Source: Paracoccaceae bacterium (GTDB lineage: Bacteria > Pseudomonadota > Alphaproteobacteria > Rhodobacterales > Rhodobacteraceae). From it: DNA of 64,000 bases. The translations under genes were made by a program, and so were the position numbers. Positions 27,664 to 37,878 of the stretch are shown here, piece by piece. The stretch covers positions 1 through 64,000 of the forward strand of contig JAKVCO010000008.1 in NCBI GenBank assembly GCA_022448245.1, read 5' to 3'. How positions within the stretch are numbered: the stretch's first letter is position 1; every line of letters starts with the position of its first letter. The notes beneath the pieces were generated by a model. The model was not told where the DNA came from and did not search any database. It worked only from the letters and a program-made list of their open reading frames with translations.

Positions 27664-29339
27664 TACACTGGTGAAAAGCTGCTGGTGACTGATCCGCTTT
27701 CGATTGAAGCCAGGACACAGATCACGCAGATCGACAACCAGCCGGGCATGCAGACGGTCAGCTACACCGACACCTTTGGGCACTTCAAAACCCTGACGGC
27801 AAATCGCACGATCGTGGCAATGGCGCCCGCTGTCTCGGCATCGCTGCAAATCACGAACATTGATAAAAATCGCATGGGCCTGCCCAATGCGATGCAGAAC
27901 TCCAACATGATCATGACCTTCGTGACCTTCAAATCCGCTTTCTGGCGGCAGGACACGACGAGCTACCCGTCAGGCAGGGTCAGCGGCATCCCCACCCAAA
28001 ACATCTCCCGGTATGGGTTGTTGGGCGACGCGCTTCTTGCCGACGAGGATGTCGTTTGGATCATGGACAACACTTCGGCCGAAGGCTTGCCCGCCCTATT
28101 CGCCTTCAAAGTTGGCGACGCCGCCGTGAAATGGCGCCAGCAGACCAAGGCCGCACGCGAGACCATGGTCAAAGGTTACATGACCAAGCTGTTCGGCTCC
28201 CAAGTCGGGACCGAGACCATCGACTATTACGAGCATGACTGAAATGGCGACGAATTCTCCAAGGGCTGCCCTGCCGGTCACTTCATGCCGGGCACATTCC
28301 TGAAGTACGGGCCGCATATCCTGCTCAACAACTTTAAACCAACGAACGGGCTCTACTACGCGTCAACCGAGACAGCGCTGCGATCGAACAGCTACATGAG
28401 TGGCGCGGTCTGGTCAGGTGAGACGGTCGCAAAGCAGATCATGGCCGAGCTGAACGGCACCATGCCCGAGCGTGACCCCATGATGCACGAACAGGCGATG
28501 AAGTTCTGCGTGGAGCGGGTCATCAAAGCCGTCCAAATGCAAAACCCGATGATGGAGTTCTCGGTCATCTCTCAGAACTGCGTCTTTGACGCGCCGGGGG
28601 GGCAAGCCTTGAGCGGCACCTATACAGGTCAGCAAGGCACGATCGAGTTCTTCGTGACGCTCGGCTCGCTCGTGACGATCACGCGCTTCAATGTGGAGGG
28701 GATCACCCTCAACGAGGCGAAGACCTGCGCCTTCGCGCGCATTTCCGTCTCCGGGCATTCGAACGTGACGGGTACGTCCTTCGCAGGCCTCACCGGCACC
28801 ATGGCCTTCCTCTTCAATGACCCGAGCGAGGCTAAAGTGGTCATCGCGAAAGACATGTTTCTGTTCGACACGCCTTTGGCCGATGAAGTTATCTTGGGCG
28901 TGCCTCAGACAGTGCCGCCAATACCCCTGCCCCTGCCCCTGCCCCTGCCCCTGCGAGTAGCATCTGCGAGGAACTCGATCTTGAGAAAATCGCGGCATCG
29001 CTGGGGATCACGCCCGGTGGGCCGTTTGTCATGGAAGAGACCGTCATCGTGGGCGCCGGCGGCACGGTTTCACCGCATGGTCCCTACCTCGGGGCGCCGT
29101 AATGGACGTCCCTCGGCTCTCAAATGAACAGCCACTTCACCAAGGTCACGAACGTGGGCTCTGCACTCGATGAAGACACGCGTTCGATCTACGTCCTGTT
29201 CCAGGTGGCCGGCCAAGGCGCCTCGACAGGGCAGCCTTTCGACGTGCCGATGATCCTCGATATTGAGTTGACGAACGGCAAAAACCCTTCGGCCAAGCGC
29301 ATCATGGTGCGCATTGACGGAACCCGCCTCGACGCGTGA
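27664..29339 (+). pseudogene. Broken flavin amine oxidase fused to an NTF2/SnoaL-like domain
   Basis: The first frame (27664-28242) matches the middle of a flavin monoamine oxidase but lacks the N-terminal FAD Rossmann motif, so the 5' part is gone. TGA at 28240-28242 interrupts YYEHD*NGDEFSKG, where Trp (TGG) is expected. The same frame resumes with the C-terminal FAD motif LYYASTETALRSNSYMSGAVWSGE, then a SnoaL/NTF2-like stretch (about 28500-28900). At the CCCCTG repeat (28924-28953) the frame shifts, a Pro-Ala linker becoming Pro-Leu. A further domain follows in the new frame, interrupted by TAA at 29100-29102, ending at 29339. Four lesions make this non-functional. Confidence 0.75.
28924..28953 (+). 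repeat. CCCCTG hexanucleotide repeat (5 copies)
   Basis: Five perfect tandem copies of CCCCTG inside the amine oxidase remnant. In the expected frame it encodes a (Pro-Ala)n linker; in the frame coming from upstream it reads Pro-Leu. The frame change lies at or just before it. Copy-number change alone would keep frame, so a separate one-base change is also needed. Confidence 0.85.
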
Positions 29340-29345
29340 GGCGGC

Positions 29346-32300
29346 TTAGGCCCAAACTTCGGGGAGCGGCGTATCACAGCTGGTGAGCGCCGCATCCTGC
29401 CGGGCTTCGGCCCCCCGTGTCTCCCGCAAGGAGCAGCCTGTGGGCTGAGGCCGCGACCATGTAGGGCATGTCGGCGGTTTGGGAGGTTGCCTCCGCCGCC
29501 ATCCACTTGGCCTGAGCTGTGTCATGGCGTTCATGAAGCACGGCGATATCGCCTGCGATCATCGTCTCGACCGGGCGCGCAGGTGGGAAGATCTTGCCCA
29601 GCGCTTTTGCTTGTCGGTGGACCATCGCGCCCATCTTCTTGCGGGTGTCCACATCAACGCCCGCACGCGCCATTAAGCGCAGCGCCAATGCGAAATAGAG
29701 CCCCAGATCGACGGCAAAAACCTGCAGCTGCTTTTCCTTCCCGAACATCTAGGCGGCATCCCTGATCTGGGCCAGACCTTCCTCTGCGCGTCCGGCGTGC
29801 AGGTGGTGAATGCCCCGGCACAACGGCAAGGCAATGCGGCTGTTGACAAAGGCGTTCTCCCAATTCGCGGGGTCTGAAAGCAACGCGCGCATCCGCACCA
29901 TCGCTTCATCGCTTCATCGCGGGCACCGAACTCATTGAGGCTGACAAGGCACTTGGTCGCCCCCACAAGCGCCCAGACCTCGACGAGGTTGCCACCGTGG
30001 TCGAGCGCCACGTTGATCGTATCGTGGTCATAGTTGCGGGATCGGCGGATATTGCCGTGCAGCCGAGACATGTTCGCCAGCGAGGCCATGGTAATGAACT
30101 GCGAGCGGTAGGCATGGGCGCGAAGCGCGTAGAGGACAGCCGCGTCGAGGGCTTCATATCCGGCCTGCCAGTTGCCACGCCCGAATTCGAAGTTCCCGGC
30201 CGTATAGAGGACCCGCGCAGCCGTCACCGGATCGGCTTCGTCGATTTTGGCCGTGACGATATCCATGTGATGTCGCCCGTCTCCCAGCGTCAGGACATGC
30301 AGCCCGATCATGGCAATGCTCGAATGCGCAATCGCGCTCGCCGGGCCTACCTCGTCCAGATCGCGGGCAAGATTGATGGCGTGAGCCGCGCTCGACACGA
30401 GGCCCTGCTTGTCTTTGCGATCGTAGCTCATGTCGCCTACGATGCGGTGCGCGCGGATGGCGTCGCGCATATGGGCACGCTCACGTTCCAAACCCGGTGG
30501 CGAGGTCCACCGCAGTTTGTACTTCAGCACCCCCTTGAGCAGTTGTGGCACCCTGCCCGGTGTCTCTCGGCTAGAGTTATCCCGAGTTCCTTGAGTCCGG
30601 CGGTCGCGTAGTCGCGCGATCTGTAGTGCTGTCCAAGTTGGCTGGCCGAACTTGCCGCTATGTGGTGCCAGCGCACGCGTTGATCCTGAATGACGCTCCC
30701 GGCGTCGGCCTCAGCGGCCGCCTCGAGCGCTTGATCGACGAATTCGAGTGCTTCGTGGCTCGCATTCTCGGCGAAGGTCCGCTCTGCCGCTTGATCGAGG
30801 CATGGCAGCGCAGAAGCCGCCTGCCCTGCTCGGAGCCAGTGATAAGCCAGAACTTCGGGCCGCGTGTCCTACTGTGCGAGCAGCGGTGCGATACGCCCGT
30901 GCAGATGCCCTTTCTGCGCCCGCGTCAGAAGCCCGTAGGTCGCCTCGCGGATGAGAGCGTGCTGAAACTGCCAATCGCCGGGGGCCTCCGCACGGTCGAC
31001 AAGCGCCGCATCGTGGAGCCTCGCGAGGGCGGTGCCGATATCGAGCTCGGCCATCTCATCAGGCAAGAGCGCCGCCACGAGCCCCTCTTGGAAACGCCGC
31101 CCCTGCGCGGAGGCAATGCGCAGCACCATCTGGTCGAGCTCTGAGGCGACCAGCACACGGGCCGCCAGCGCATCCTCGACCGTCCCCGGCAGCGGGATAT
31201 CACGGTAGGACTCGTAATCTCTGCCAATCACCACATGGCCGTCCCGCACAAGGATCGACCCGATCTCTTCAAGGTGGCGGTTGATCTGGAGCGTAGAGAG
31301 GATTGCCTTCGCAATGCTCAAAGATCCGGGACAGGAGTTCAGGCGGAGGGGCTTGGCCGACAGGGTCTGCGCCACAAGCGCCCCGGTTGCGGCCGACGTT
31401 AGCGGCGCCAGCGTGGGCCGGGCCGTCTCGGGATCAAAGAGAAGCCCAGCGGCGTCGTCCGTCAGGGCATCCTTCGTGCGAGTGCGGGATGCAGCAAGGA
31501 AGCGCAGATTGCTGCAGCGCCGGTAGACCTGCGCGAGGAGTTGCCATCTCGCCGAGTCGATCCAGTGGGCGTCTTCGACGATCACCAGCGCATCGTCCTC
31601 CCCGATGTCGCGGGCCAAAACCTCGACCATCAGTGCCTGCGCTGCGTTGCCCTCTCCCTAAGGGCGCTCAGTATCGCGGCCGATGCCCGCCTCGCCCCTG
31701 GCATTGGGCAGCACAGGCTAAGAAGCGCGACCTCCTCCGCGCTCCATGTCGCGAGAGTCGAGGCCGGCAATCCGGCAAAGACCGGCTGCCAGGGCAAGTA
31801 GCTGCCCATTTGGCGCAGCCTGTCGCCCGTAAGATGTATGACTCTGCGTGGGCCACCCGCGAGGCGCGTCTGGAACTCTGCTAAGAGGTGAGATTTGCCC
31901 AACCCTGCATCGGCCACGACCCACGTGATGCGCGCCGCGTCCTCGCCTTGCCCGTCTACGAAACTCTGCAGCGTGGAAAGCTCGTCCTCACGACCAACGA
32001 GCGCTGCGTGAAATACCTGCGCGCTGTCCGCCTGAACCTTGGGTCGGAACAAGTCGCGCAGACGTCCTGTCTTGTCCTGAAATTGTTCGGCACCGGCGAA
32101 ATTATAGCGGCGTGCAGCCGCGCGGGTGTCGGGGTCGCGGACGACACCACCCTGCGCTTGGCGCAGCGCGCCGGCTGCATTGTTCACATGGTGACCGAGC
32201 ACGGTGTATTTCGCAAAGTCCTGTCCGCCAAGCACGCCACAAAAGCCGCGCCCCCGCGCGATGGAGCAATTGGTTTTGTGCGAGCCAGACGCCGCCGCGA

Positions 32301-33065
32301 GCTGTTCGGCGGCGGCGATGGCCAGATCACTTTCCCCGTCCGAGGAGGACCCCGGCAAGCCCCATGCGAGGATCGCCAGAAGCCCTTTGTCGTCGAGGCC
32401 AGTCATTAGAACCCGTGCACCGAACTCGTGGGCTACCCGGGTCGCTTGGAACGCGAAGGCCTGCACATCTGATGCAGAGAGCGCGGCTGTTTCAGCCTGC
32501 GCAAAGAGCACCGTCGTCGTGCGGATTTCGGCGCTCCACACGCGGTCTTCCCGCGGGATCTGGGCACGCCACGATGAAAGGTCGGCCTGCGCGGCCTCTT
32601 TCTTTTTCAGAGCGGCCTCGAAGGGCGCGGTCTGCAGCAATTCACTATGAGGCGCGGTATGGAGGCGCAAGCGCTCAAGCGCCTCGCCGGTGAAAACAGG
32701 GTCGGCCTCGGTTGCGACACGCGTCACGGCGCCCGCATCGAGGACGAGGCGAACAGGCAACCGATCAGCGGCTGGCACCGTCTCAGCAAGCTTGCCCGGC
32801 AGCGCGACGGCACAGGCTTTAGTCTGGCCAGCTGATCCCTCAGGCCAGACCGAAAGGCCGCGTCCCCGAAAAGACAAATGGGAACGCCGCCAGAACGATC
32901 GACCGTATCAATCACGCACCCAATCATTTGGTTGAGCGCCGCATGGATGCTTTCAGCGCCTGCAGACCGGCTCGACGCCAAGCGCGCCGACATCTCGGAG
33001 AAGCCTTTGAGATCTGCAAAGAGCACAGCGCAGGACACCGACGCCCCGGCGGCTTGTTCGGTCAC
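29346..33065 (-). pseudogene. Broken tandem class III cyclase / AAA ATPase / TPR signalling protein
   Basis: Remnant of a protein of about 1200 residues. From 33065: a cyclase domain (VLFADLKGFSEM), a second cyclase-like domain (about 32500-32150), an ATPase (Walker A ADAGLGKSH near 31910, Walker B VIVEDAHWID near 31590) and a TPR region (30550-29350). Lesions seen: frame change near 32850; one-base loss near 31656; TAG 30869-30871 in LLAQ*DTRPEV (Gln expected); one-base loss near 30555; an 8-bp tandem duplication at 29903-29918; TAG 29749-29751 (RDAA*MFGKEK, Trp expected); one G missing in the run at 29411-29416. The family resembles soluble-adenylyl-cyclase-like proteins. Clearly dead as it stands. 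Confidence 0.8.
29903..29918 (-). repeat. 8-bp tandem duplication causing a frameshift
   Basis: GCTTCATC occurs twice in direct succession on the plus strand. On the coding (minus) strand a single copy would give ARDEAMVRMRALL in frame with the next segment. The second copy shifts the frame and produces a Cys/Arg-rich nonsense tail. This is a clear slippage mutation inside the cyclase/ATPase/TPR remnant. Confidence 0.75.
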
Positions 33066-33549
33066 AGCATCGATCTGAGTTGACTGAGTGATGACCGGCT
33101 TCTCCCCTAGGCGGTCTTGCCCCTACGTAAACGATCGCGTGGCGAGGGAGAAATAATGGAGAGCATACTCCATGAAGCCGAGCCATGAAATCGCCAACCC
33201 AGCGAGAAGTACTTTTATACAATAATAACATATACTTAAGAAATATTCCTCCATTTGCACGGCGCGACTAAACCACGGCGATCGCTCCCGCCAACCGACG
33301 CCAAGGGCACAGGCTGACTGGCGCCTCCCTTCACGCAGATCGGGTCCCCGCTGCGGTCATGTCGCTCGGAGCAAGCCATCGCGGCTGGTCGGGCGGCCAA
33401 TTCTGGCAATGCTGTCGTCCCTATGGAAACAGTTCTCGTAAAATTGCTCCCAGCCGAAAAAGTGTTCACCAATCGCAGGCATTCTTTCCCAAGACACCCA
33501 GAATCGCTCTATCAATGTCGGTGGGAATTATAGGTTTGGGAGTACGCCG
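33066..33549. other. Intergenic stretch before the glycan cluster
   Basis: About 480 bp between the cyclase remnant and rfbF. It contains an AT-rich patch (about 33205-33250) unlike the surrounding DNA, which could hold the cluster promoter. Directly before the rfbF GTG is GGGAG, a usable ribosome-binding site. No convincing gene, repeat or RNA was seen; a 12-codon frame reading MSVGIIGLGVRR just before rfbF is too short to call. Confidence 0.5.
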
Positions 33550-34374
33550 GTGAGAGTTGCCCTTCTCGCCGGAGGATTGGGTAGTCGCCTCTCTGAGGAA
33601 ACTGATGTTCGGCCAAAGCCAATGGTCGAAATCGGCGGCAAACCCATCCTCTGGCATATCATGATGCACTATTATGCATCTGGCTTTGACGAATTTGCGA
33701 TCGCTCTTGGCTACAAGAGTGAATACATCAAGCGCTGGGCCGTCGATATGGCGACGCTCGAAGGTGATCTTCGTGTCTCCCCGAAAAGCGGGACCGTGGA
33801 GAACTTCGCCCCCAATGCGCCGGACTGGACGATGGATCTCGTCGAGACGGGGCTGAGCACGAACACCGGCGGCCGCGTCAGACGTCTGCGCCACCATGTG
33901 GGCCAAGGGACGTTCTTTCTGGCTTGGGGCGACGGCGTTTATGACGTTGATCTGCACAAGATGGCCGCGTTCCACCGCGCCCACGGCAAAGCGGCCACGG
34001 TCATGATCGTGCAGCCCCCTGCTCGTTTCGGCCACGTGGCGCTCGACGGCGGCCAGATCACAGCCTTTAAAGAGAAACCGGCAAAGTCCGAAGGGTGGAT
34101 CAACGGCGGTGTTTTCTGCCTTGAGCCCCGGGTCTTCGACTACATCGCCGACGACGACACCGCTTTCGAGCGGGAACCTTTGGAAAACCTCGCGCGCGAC
34201 GGCCAGCTGATGGCTTACCGGCACGAGGGGTTCTGGCAATGCATGGACACGCTTCAGGAAAAGCGCCTGCTCGAGGACATCTGGCAGAGCGGAGAGGCAC
34301 CGTGGAAAACGTGGAGGGATAGGCAATGCGCGTCTTGGTCACCGGCCATCGTGGCTACATCGGAGCGCTCCTAA
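33550..34374 (+). CDS. rfbF: Glucose-1-phosphate cytidylyltransferase
   Basis: A 274-residue nucleotidyltransferase making CDP-glucose, the entry to CDP-linked deoxysugars. The N-terminal LLAGGLGSRLSEETDVRPKPMVEIGGKPILWHIM is the RfbF/DdhA signature, then the metal-binding WGDGVYDVD and late EGFWQCMDTLQEK. The start is GTG 33550, with GGGAG 9 bp upstream. The last 19 codons, past WKTW where family members end, run over the start of the next gene by 49 bp, so a normal stop may have been lost. It is the first gene of a six-gene glycan cluster. Confidence 0.92.
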   Translation: MRVALLAGGLGSRLSEETDVRPKPMVEIGGKPILWHIMMHYYASGFDEFAIALGYKSEYIKRWAVDMATLEGDLRVSPKSGTVENFAPNAPDWTMDLVETGLSTNTGGRVRRLRHHVGQGTFFLAWGDGVYDVDLHKMAAFHRAHGKAATVMIVQPPARFGHVALDGGQITAFKEKPAKSEGWINGGVFCLEPRVFDYIADDDTAFEREPLENLARDGQLMAYRHEGFWQCMDTLQEKRLLEDIWQSGEAPWKTWRDRQCASWSPAIVATSERS

Positions 34375-35357
34375 CGCGCCAACTGCTCGACGCGGATTAC
34401 AAGGTCACCGGTATCGACTGTGATCTCTACCGCATGTCGAGCTACGGGAGCGATCCCGTCGCTGTGCCAACCCTGGAGAAAGATCTGCGCGACGTTGCCG
34501 CCGCCGATCTGGAGAACCAAGACGTCGTCTTGCATCTTGCAGGGCTTTCGAACGATCCGCTCGGCGATCTTGATCCGCAGCTGACGCACGAGATCAACAC
34601 CCTGGGCACCGAACGCCTGGCTCAGGCGGCAAAAGCCGGGGGTGTGAAGCGTTTCGTCTTCTCGTCGAGCTGCTCGAGCTATGGCATCGGCGGCGACGAT
34701 ATGCTCACCGAAGAAAGCCCACTGCGCCCGGTCACGCCCTACGCCGTTTCGAAAATTCGCGGCGAAGAGGCGATTGATAAGCTGGCCAGCGACAGCTTCT
34801 GCACCGTGGCGTTGCGCAGTGGCACGGCCTATGGTCTGTCGCCCCGCATCCGCTTTGACCTTGTCGTCAACAACCTGACGGCTTGGGCGAAGGCGACGGG
34901 GCAAGTGCGCTTGAAATCCGATGGCTCTGCGTGGCGCCCGCTCGTGCATGCAGAAGACATGGCACGTGCTTTCGTGGTGGCCGCCGAGGCGCCGCGCGAC
35001 CAAGTGCATCGCCAAGCGTTCAACGTGGGCCGTACGGAAGATTCGATCCAGATCCGCGCCGTCGCGCAAATCGTCAAAGAGGCGATCCCGGGTACGGAGA
35101 TCACCTTTGCCGCCGAGGCCTCGCCCGATGTGCGCACCTACCGCGTGGATTGCTCGAAGCTCGCCGCGATTGGGTTTAAAACCACGTGGACGCTGCCCGC
35201 AGGCATTGCCTCGCTTCGCGATGCTTTCGATGCCGCGCCGGTTACGGTCTCTGAATTCGAAGGACCCCGCTACCAGCGTGTGGCGCATATCAAATCGCTG
35301 CTGGCCGAAGGCTCTCTCGATGAAAAGCTGCGCCGCCTGAACCGAGCGGCCGCATGA
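34326..35357 (+). CDS. NAD-dependent nucleotide-sugar epimerase/dehydratase (extended SDR)
   Basis: A 343-residue extended short-chain dehydrogenase acting on a nucleotide sugar. GHRGYIG at residues 7-13 binds NAD, the catalytic Ser is in SSSCSSYGI, and Tyr/Lys are in PYAVSKIRGE (YxxxK). SWRPLVHAEDMARA is the usual substrate-side segment. It is not the standard CDP-glucose 4,6-dehydratase (RfbG) by eye, though it occupies that gene's usual place after rfbF; it could be an epimerase or reductase on the CDP-sugar. The start has GGAGGG upstream inside rfbF. It overlaps the following methyltransferase by 4 bp. Confidence 0.87.
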   Translation: MRVLVTGHRGYIGALLTRQLLDADYKVTGIDCDLYRMSSYGSDPVAVPTLEKDLRDVAAADLENQDVVLHLAGLSNDPLGDLDPQLTHEINTLGTERLAQAAKAGGVKRFVFSSSCSSYGIGGDDMLTEESPLRPVTPYAVSKIRGEEAIDKLASDSFCTVALRSGTAYGLSPRIRFDLVVNNLTAWAKATGQVRLKSDGSAWRPLVHAEDMARAFVVAAEAPRDQVHRQAFNVGRTEDSIQIRAVAQIVKEAIPGTEITFAAEASPDVRTYRVDCSKLAAIGFKTTWTLPAGIASLRDAFDAAPVTVSEFEGPRYQRVAHIKSLLAEGSLDEKLRRLNRAAA

Positions 35358-36622
35358 CAGGGATTGCGCCGCATAAGGCCCTTGGGTGTTGCCGAGGGTG
35401 TGACAGCGAGGCTTTGCATGTCTTGCACGAATTTGGCGTGGCTCCGATTGCGGACCGCCTGCTCGATCCCGCTGGCACGACGGAAGACCTCAGCGCACCG
35501 CTGACGCTGGTGCTGTGCACGGATTGCGGACTGACCCAGATCCGCGAGACAGTTGAACCGCGCTACCTCTTTCATGAGGATTATCCCTACTACTCCTCCG
35601 TCTCGAAGGCCTTGATGGCGCATTTCCACGCCAGCGCTGACACGCTGGTCGAGACGCTGGAACTTGGGGAGGACAGCCTCGTCGTCGAGGCTGCTTCCAA
35701 CGACGGCTACATGCTGCGGCGCTTCAAGGACGCAGGCATCCCCGTACTCGGGATCGATCCATCAGACGGGCCCGTGAAGGCGGCGCAGCTGCGCGGCATC
35801 GACACGATACACGGCTTCTTCAACCTCGACAGGGCCTGCGCGCTGGCGAGTGAAGGCAAGAAGGCCGATCTGTTTCTGGCGAACAACGTGCTGGCCCACG
35901 TCGCAGACACCCACGACTTCGTTGCCGGCATAGCGGAGATCTTGGCCGAGGACGGCGTCGCCGTGATCGAGTTCCCCTATCTCACCGATCTCGTGGACCA
36001 TTGCGCCTTCGACACGATCTATCACCAGCACCTGCTTTACCTGTCGCTCACGGCCACAGCGCCCCTCTTTGAGCGCCACGGTCTTTTTCTGAATGACGCG
36101 GAGCGGCTGAAAGTCCACGGTGGCTCCGTCCGTATTACGGTCAGCCGCACAGCCAGGACGACGCCTCGTCTTGAAGCGCTTCTCGCGGACGAAGCGCGGC
36201 GCCGCGTGAAGGAGCCCGTCTTTTACACCCCGCTTCTCGAACGGATGGAAGAACTGCGCCACGACTTCCGCGTGATGTTGGACGCGTATCGTTCGCGCGG
36301 CCAAAAGATCGTGGGCTACGGCGCGGCTGCGAAGGCCACGACGCTGCTGCACCACTTCGGTGTCACGCAAGATGACCTCATGTTCATTTGCGACAAAAGC
36401 CCTTGGAAACAGGGGCTTGAGATGCCGGGCACGCGCATTCCCATCGTCGCTCCGGACGCGCTGAATGGGTCCGAGGCAAGCGCCGTTGTGATTTTGGCGT
36501 GGAACTTCGCCAACGAAATCATGGCCGAAAATGCGGACTTCGCCTCCCAAGGTGGTGAGTTCGTGGTGCCCGTGCCTGACTTCGTGATCACCCGGGGTGA
36601 GTACATGAGGGCCGCGCTATGA
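35354..36622 (+). CDS. Sugar C-methyltransferase (zinc-binding, SAM-dependent), first copy
   Basis: A 422-residue protein with the three-part structure of NDP-hexose C-methyltransferases (TylCIII-like). An N-terminal zinc-binding segment has CRGC near residue 13 and CTDCGLTQI near 54; a Rossmann SAM domain has VVEAASNDGYMLRRF near 110; and the C-terminal domain has VGYGAAAKATTLLHHFGV near 320. Such enzymes add a methyl group to a ring carbon of a 4-keto-deoxysugar, giving branched sugars. It overlaps both neighbours by 4 bp, so it is translated in a coupled series. The exact carbon methylated is not predictable. Confidence 0.85.
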   Translation: MTGIAPHKALGCCRGCDSEALHVLHEFGVAPIADRLLDPAGTTEDLSAPLTLVLCTDCGLTQIRETVEPRYLFHEDYPYYSSVSKALMAHFHASADTLVETLELGEDSLVVEAASNDGYMLRRFKDAGIPVLGIDPSDGPVKAAQLRGIDTIHGFFNLDRACALASEGKKADLFLANNVLAHVADTHDFVAGIAEILAEDGVAVIEFPYLTDLVDHCAFDTIYHQHLLYLSLTATAPLFERHGLFLNDAERLKVHGGSVRITVSRTARTTPRLEALLADEARRRVKEPVFYTPLLERMEELRHDFRVMLDAYRSRGQKIVGYGAAAKATTLLHHFGVTQDDLMFICDKSPWKQGLEMPGTRIPIVAPDALNGSEASAVVILAWNFANEIMAENADFASQGGEFVVPVPDFVITRGEYMRAAL

Positions 36623-37878
36623 CCGCCGTGGCCACGAACACGTGCTTGACCTGCGGCGGGCGGTTGGGGCCGGTCTTTTACGAGGCCGATGCGGTGCCGG
36701 TGCATTCGTGCCTGCTGCTGGACACGACCGACAAAGCGCTGGCCTTCCCGCGCGGTGACGTGCGCTTGGCGCCCTGCCACGACTGCGGAACCATCACGAA
36801 TGTGGAGTTTGACGGTAAATGGTCGGCCTATTCGCCTGAATACGAAGACCAGCAGTCCTTCTCGCCGACGTTCAACTCCTTCGCTGGCAGGCTGGCGCAA
36901 GACCTCACCGCCCGCCACGATCTCGGCGGCGAGACGGTTATCGACATCGGTTGCTCCAAGGGCGATTTCCTTGCCCTGATGTGCGAGGCAGGCGCGTCAC
37001 GCGGGATCGGTATCGACCCAAGCGTCGTGGATGGCCGCGTAGGCAAGCCATCGCAGGGCACTTTGGAGCTTATCTCGGGTTACTACGCCGAAGATCACAC
37101 CACCCTGCCCGCCAAGCTGATCTCGAACCGGCACACGCTGGAACATGTGCACGACGTGCACGGCATGCTGACCCGGATGCACCGTCACGCGGTTAAGGCC
37201 GGTGACGCCGTCACCTTCATCGAAGTCCCCAGCATGACGCGCGTTCTCGAGGACTGCGCGTTCGAGGATATCTATTACGAGCATTGCTCGTACTTCACAC
37301 CGGGGGCCCTCGCCCGTGCGCTGCGTAAGGCTGGTTTCGGGGTGACGCGGCTCTGGTTTGATTACGATGATCAGTATCTCCTGGCTGAGGCCTCCACCGA
37401 TCCCGCACAGGATGTGTCCTTTGACATCGAAGAACCGGTCAGCGCGGTGCTCGACATGGTCGCAGATTTCGAGGCCCGCGCAGCGGCACTGACGGCCTCC
37501 TGGCGCACGTTCCTTGCAGGCGCCGAGGCACGGGGCGAACGCGTGGCCATCTGGGGCTCAGGCTCGAAATGCATCGCCTTCTGGCACGCGACAGACCACC
37601 CCGCGGCCGTATCATCGATCGTGGACATCAACCCGAACCGTTGGGGCAAACACCCGCCCGGGCTGCCGTTGCCCATCTCGGAACCTGAGAGCCTGCGCTT
37701 CGAGAAACCTGATGTCGTGATTGCCATGAACGCAATCTACAAAGACGAGATCAGCGCCGATCTGGCCGCCATGGGCGTCGAGACCAAGGTCGTTACCTTG
37801 GGCAGCACCCTGCCCGAGCTAGGCAACGTCCCGCTGGCAGAGCTCGCGGGCGTCCCGGAAGGGATGGGATCACGATGA
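36619..37878 (+). CDS. Sugar C-methyltransferase (zinc-binding, SAM-dependent), second copy
   Basis: A 419-residue protein of the same three-part design as its upstream neighbour but clearly diverged. Zinc-binding cysteines are in CLTCGG near residue 9 and CHDCGT near 53; the SAM site is VIDIGCSKGDFLALM near 112; the C-terminal domain has IWGSGSKCIAFW near 311 and ends with a VVIAMNAIYKDEI segment. Having two in tandem suggests either two successive methylations or that one acts on another small group; a single methyl-branched sugar would need only one. Coupled by 4-bp overlaps to both neighbours. Confidence 0.82.
   Translation: MTAVATNTCLTCGGRLGPVFYEADAVPVHSCLLLDTTDKALAFPRGDVRLAPCHDCGTITNVEFDGKWSAYSPEYEDQQSFSPTFNSFAGRLAQDLTARHDLGGETVIDIGCSKGDFLALMCEAGASRGIGIDPSVVDGRVGKPSQGTLELISGYYAEDHTTLPAKLISNRHTLEHVHDVHGMLTRMHRHAVKAGDAVTFIEVPSMTRVLEDCAFEDIYYEHCSYFTPGALARALRKAGFGVTRLWFDYDDQYLLAEASTDPAQDVSFDIEEPVSAVLDMVADFEARAAALTASWRTFLAGAEARGERVAIWGSGSKCIAFWHATDHPAAVSSIVDINPNRWGKHPPGLPLPISEPESLRFEKPDVVIAMNAIYKDEISADLAAMGVETKVVTLGSTLPELGNVPLAELAGVPEGMGSR

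Noticed and set aside
33515-33553. Short frame reading MSVGIIGLGVRR just before rfbF
   Set aside because: Looks like the start of a Rossmann fold but ends after 12 codons; probably chance, at most a remnant.
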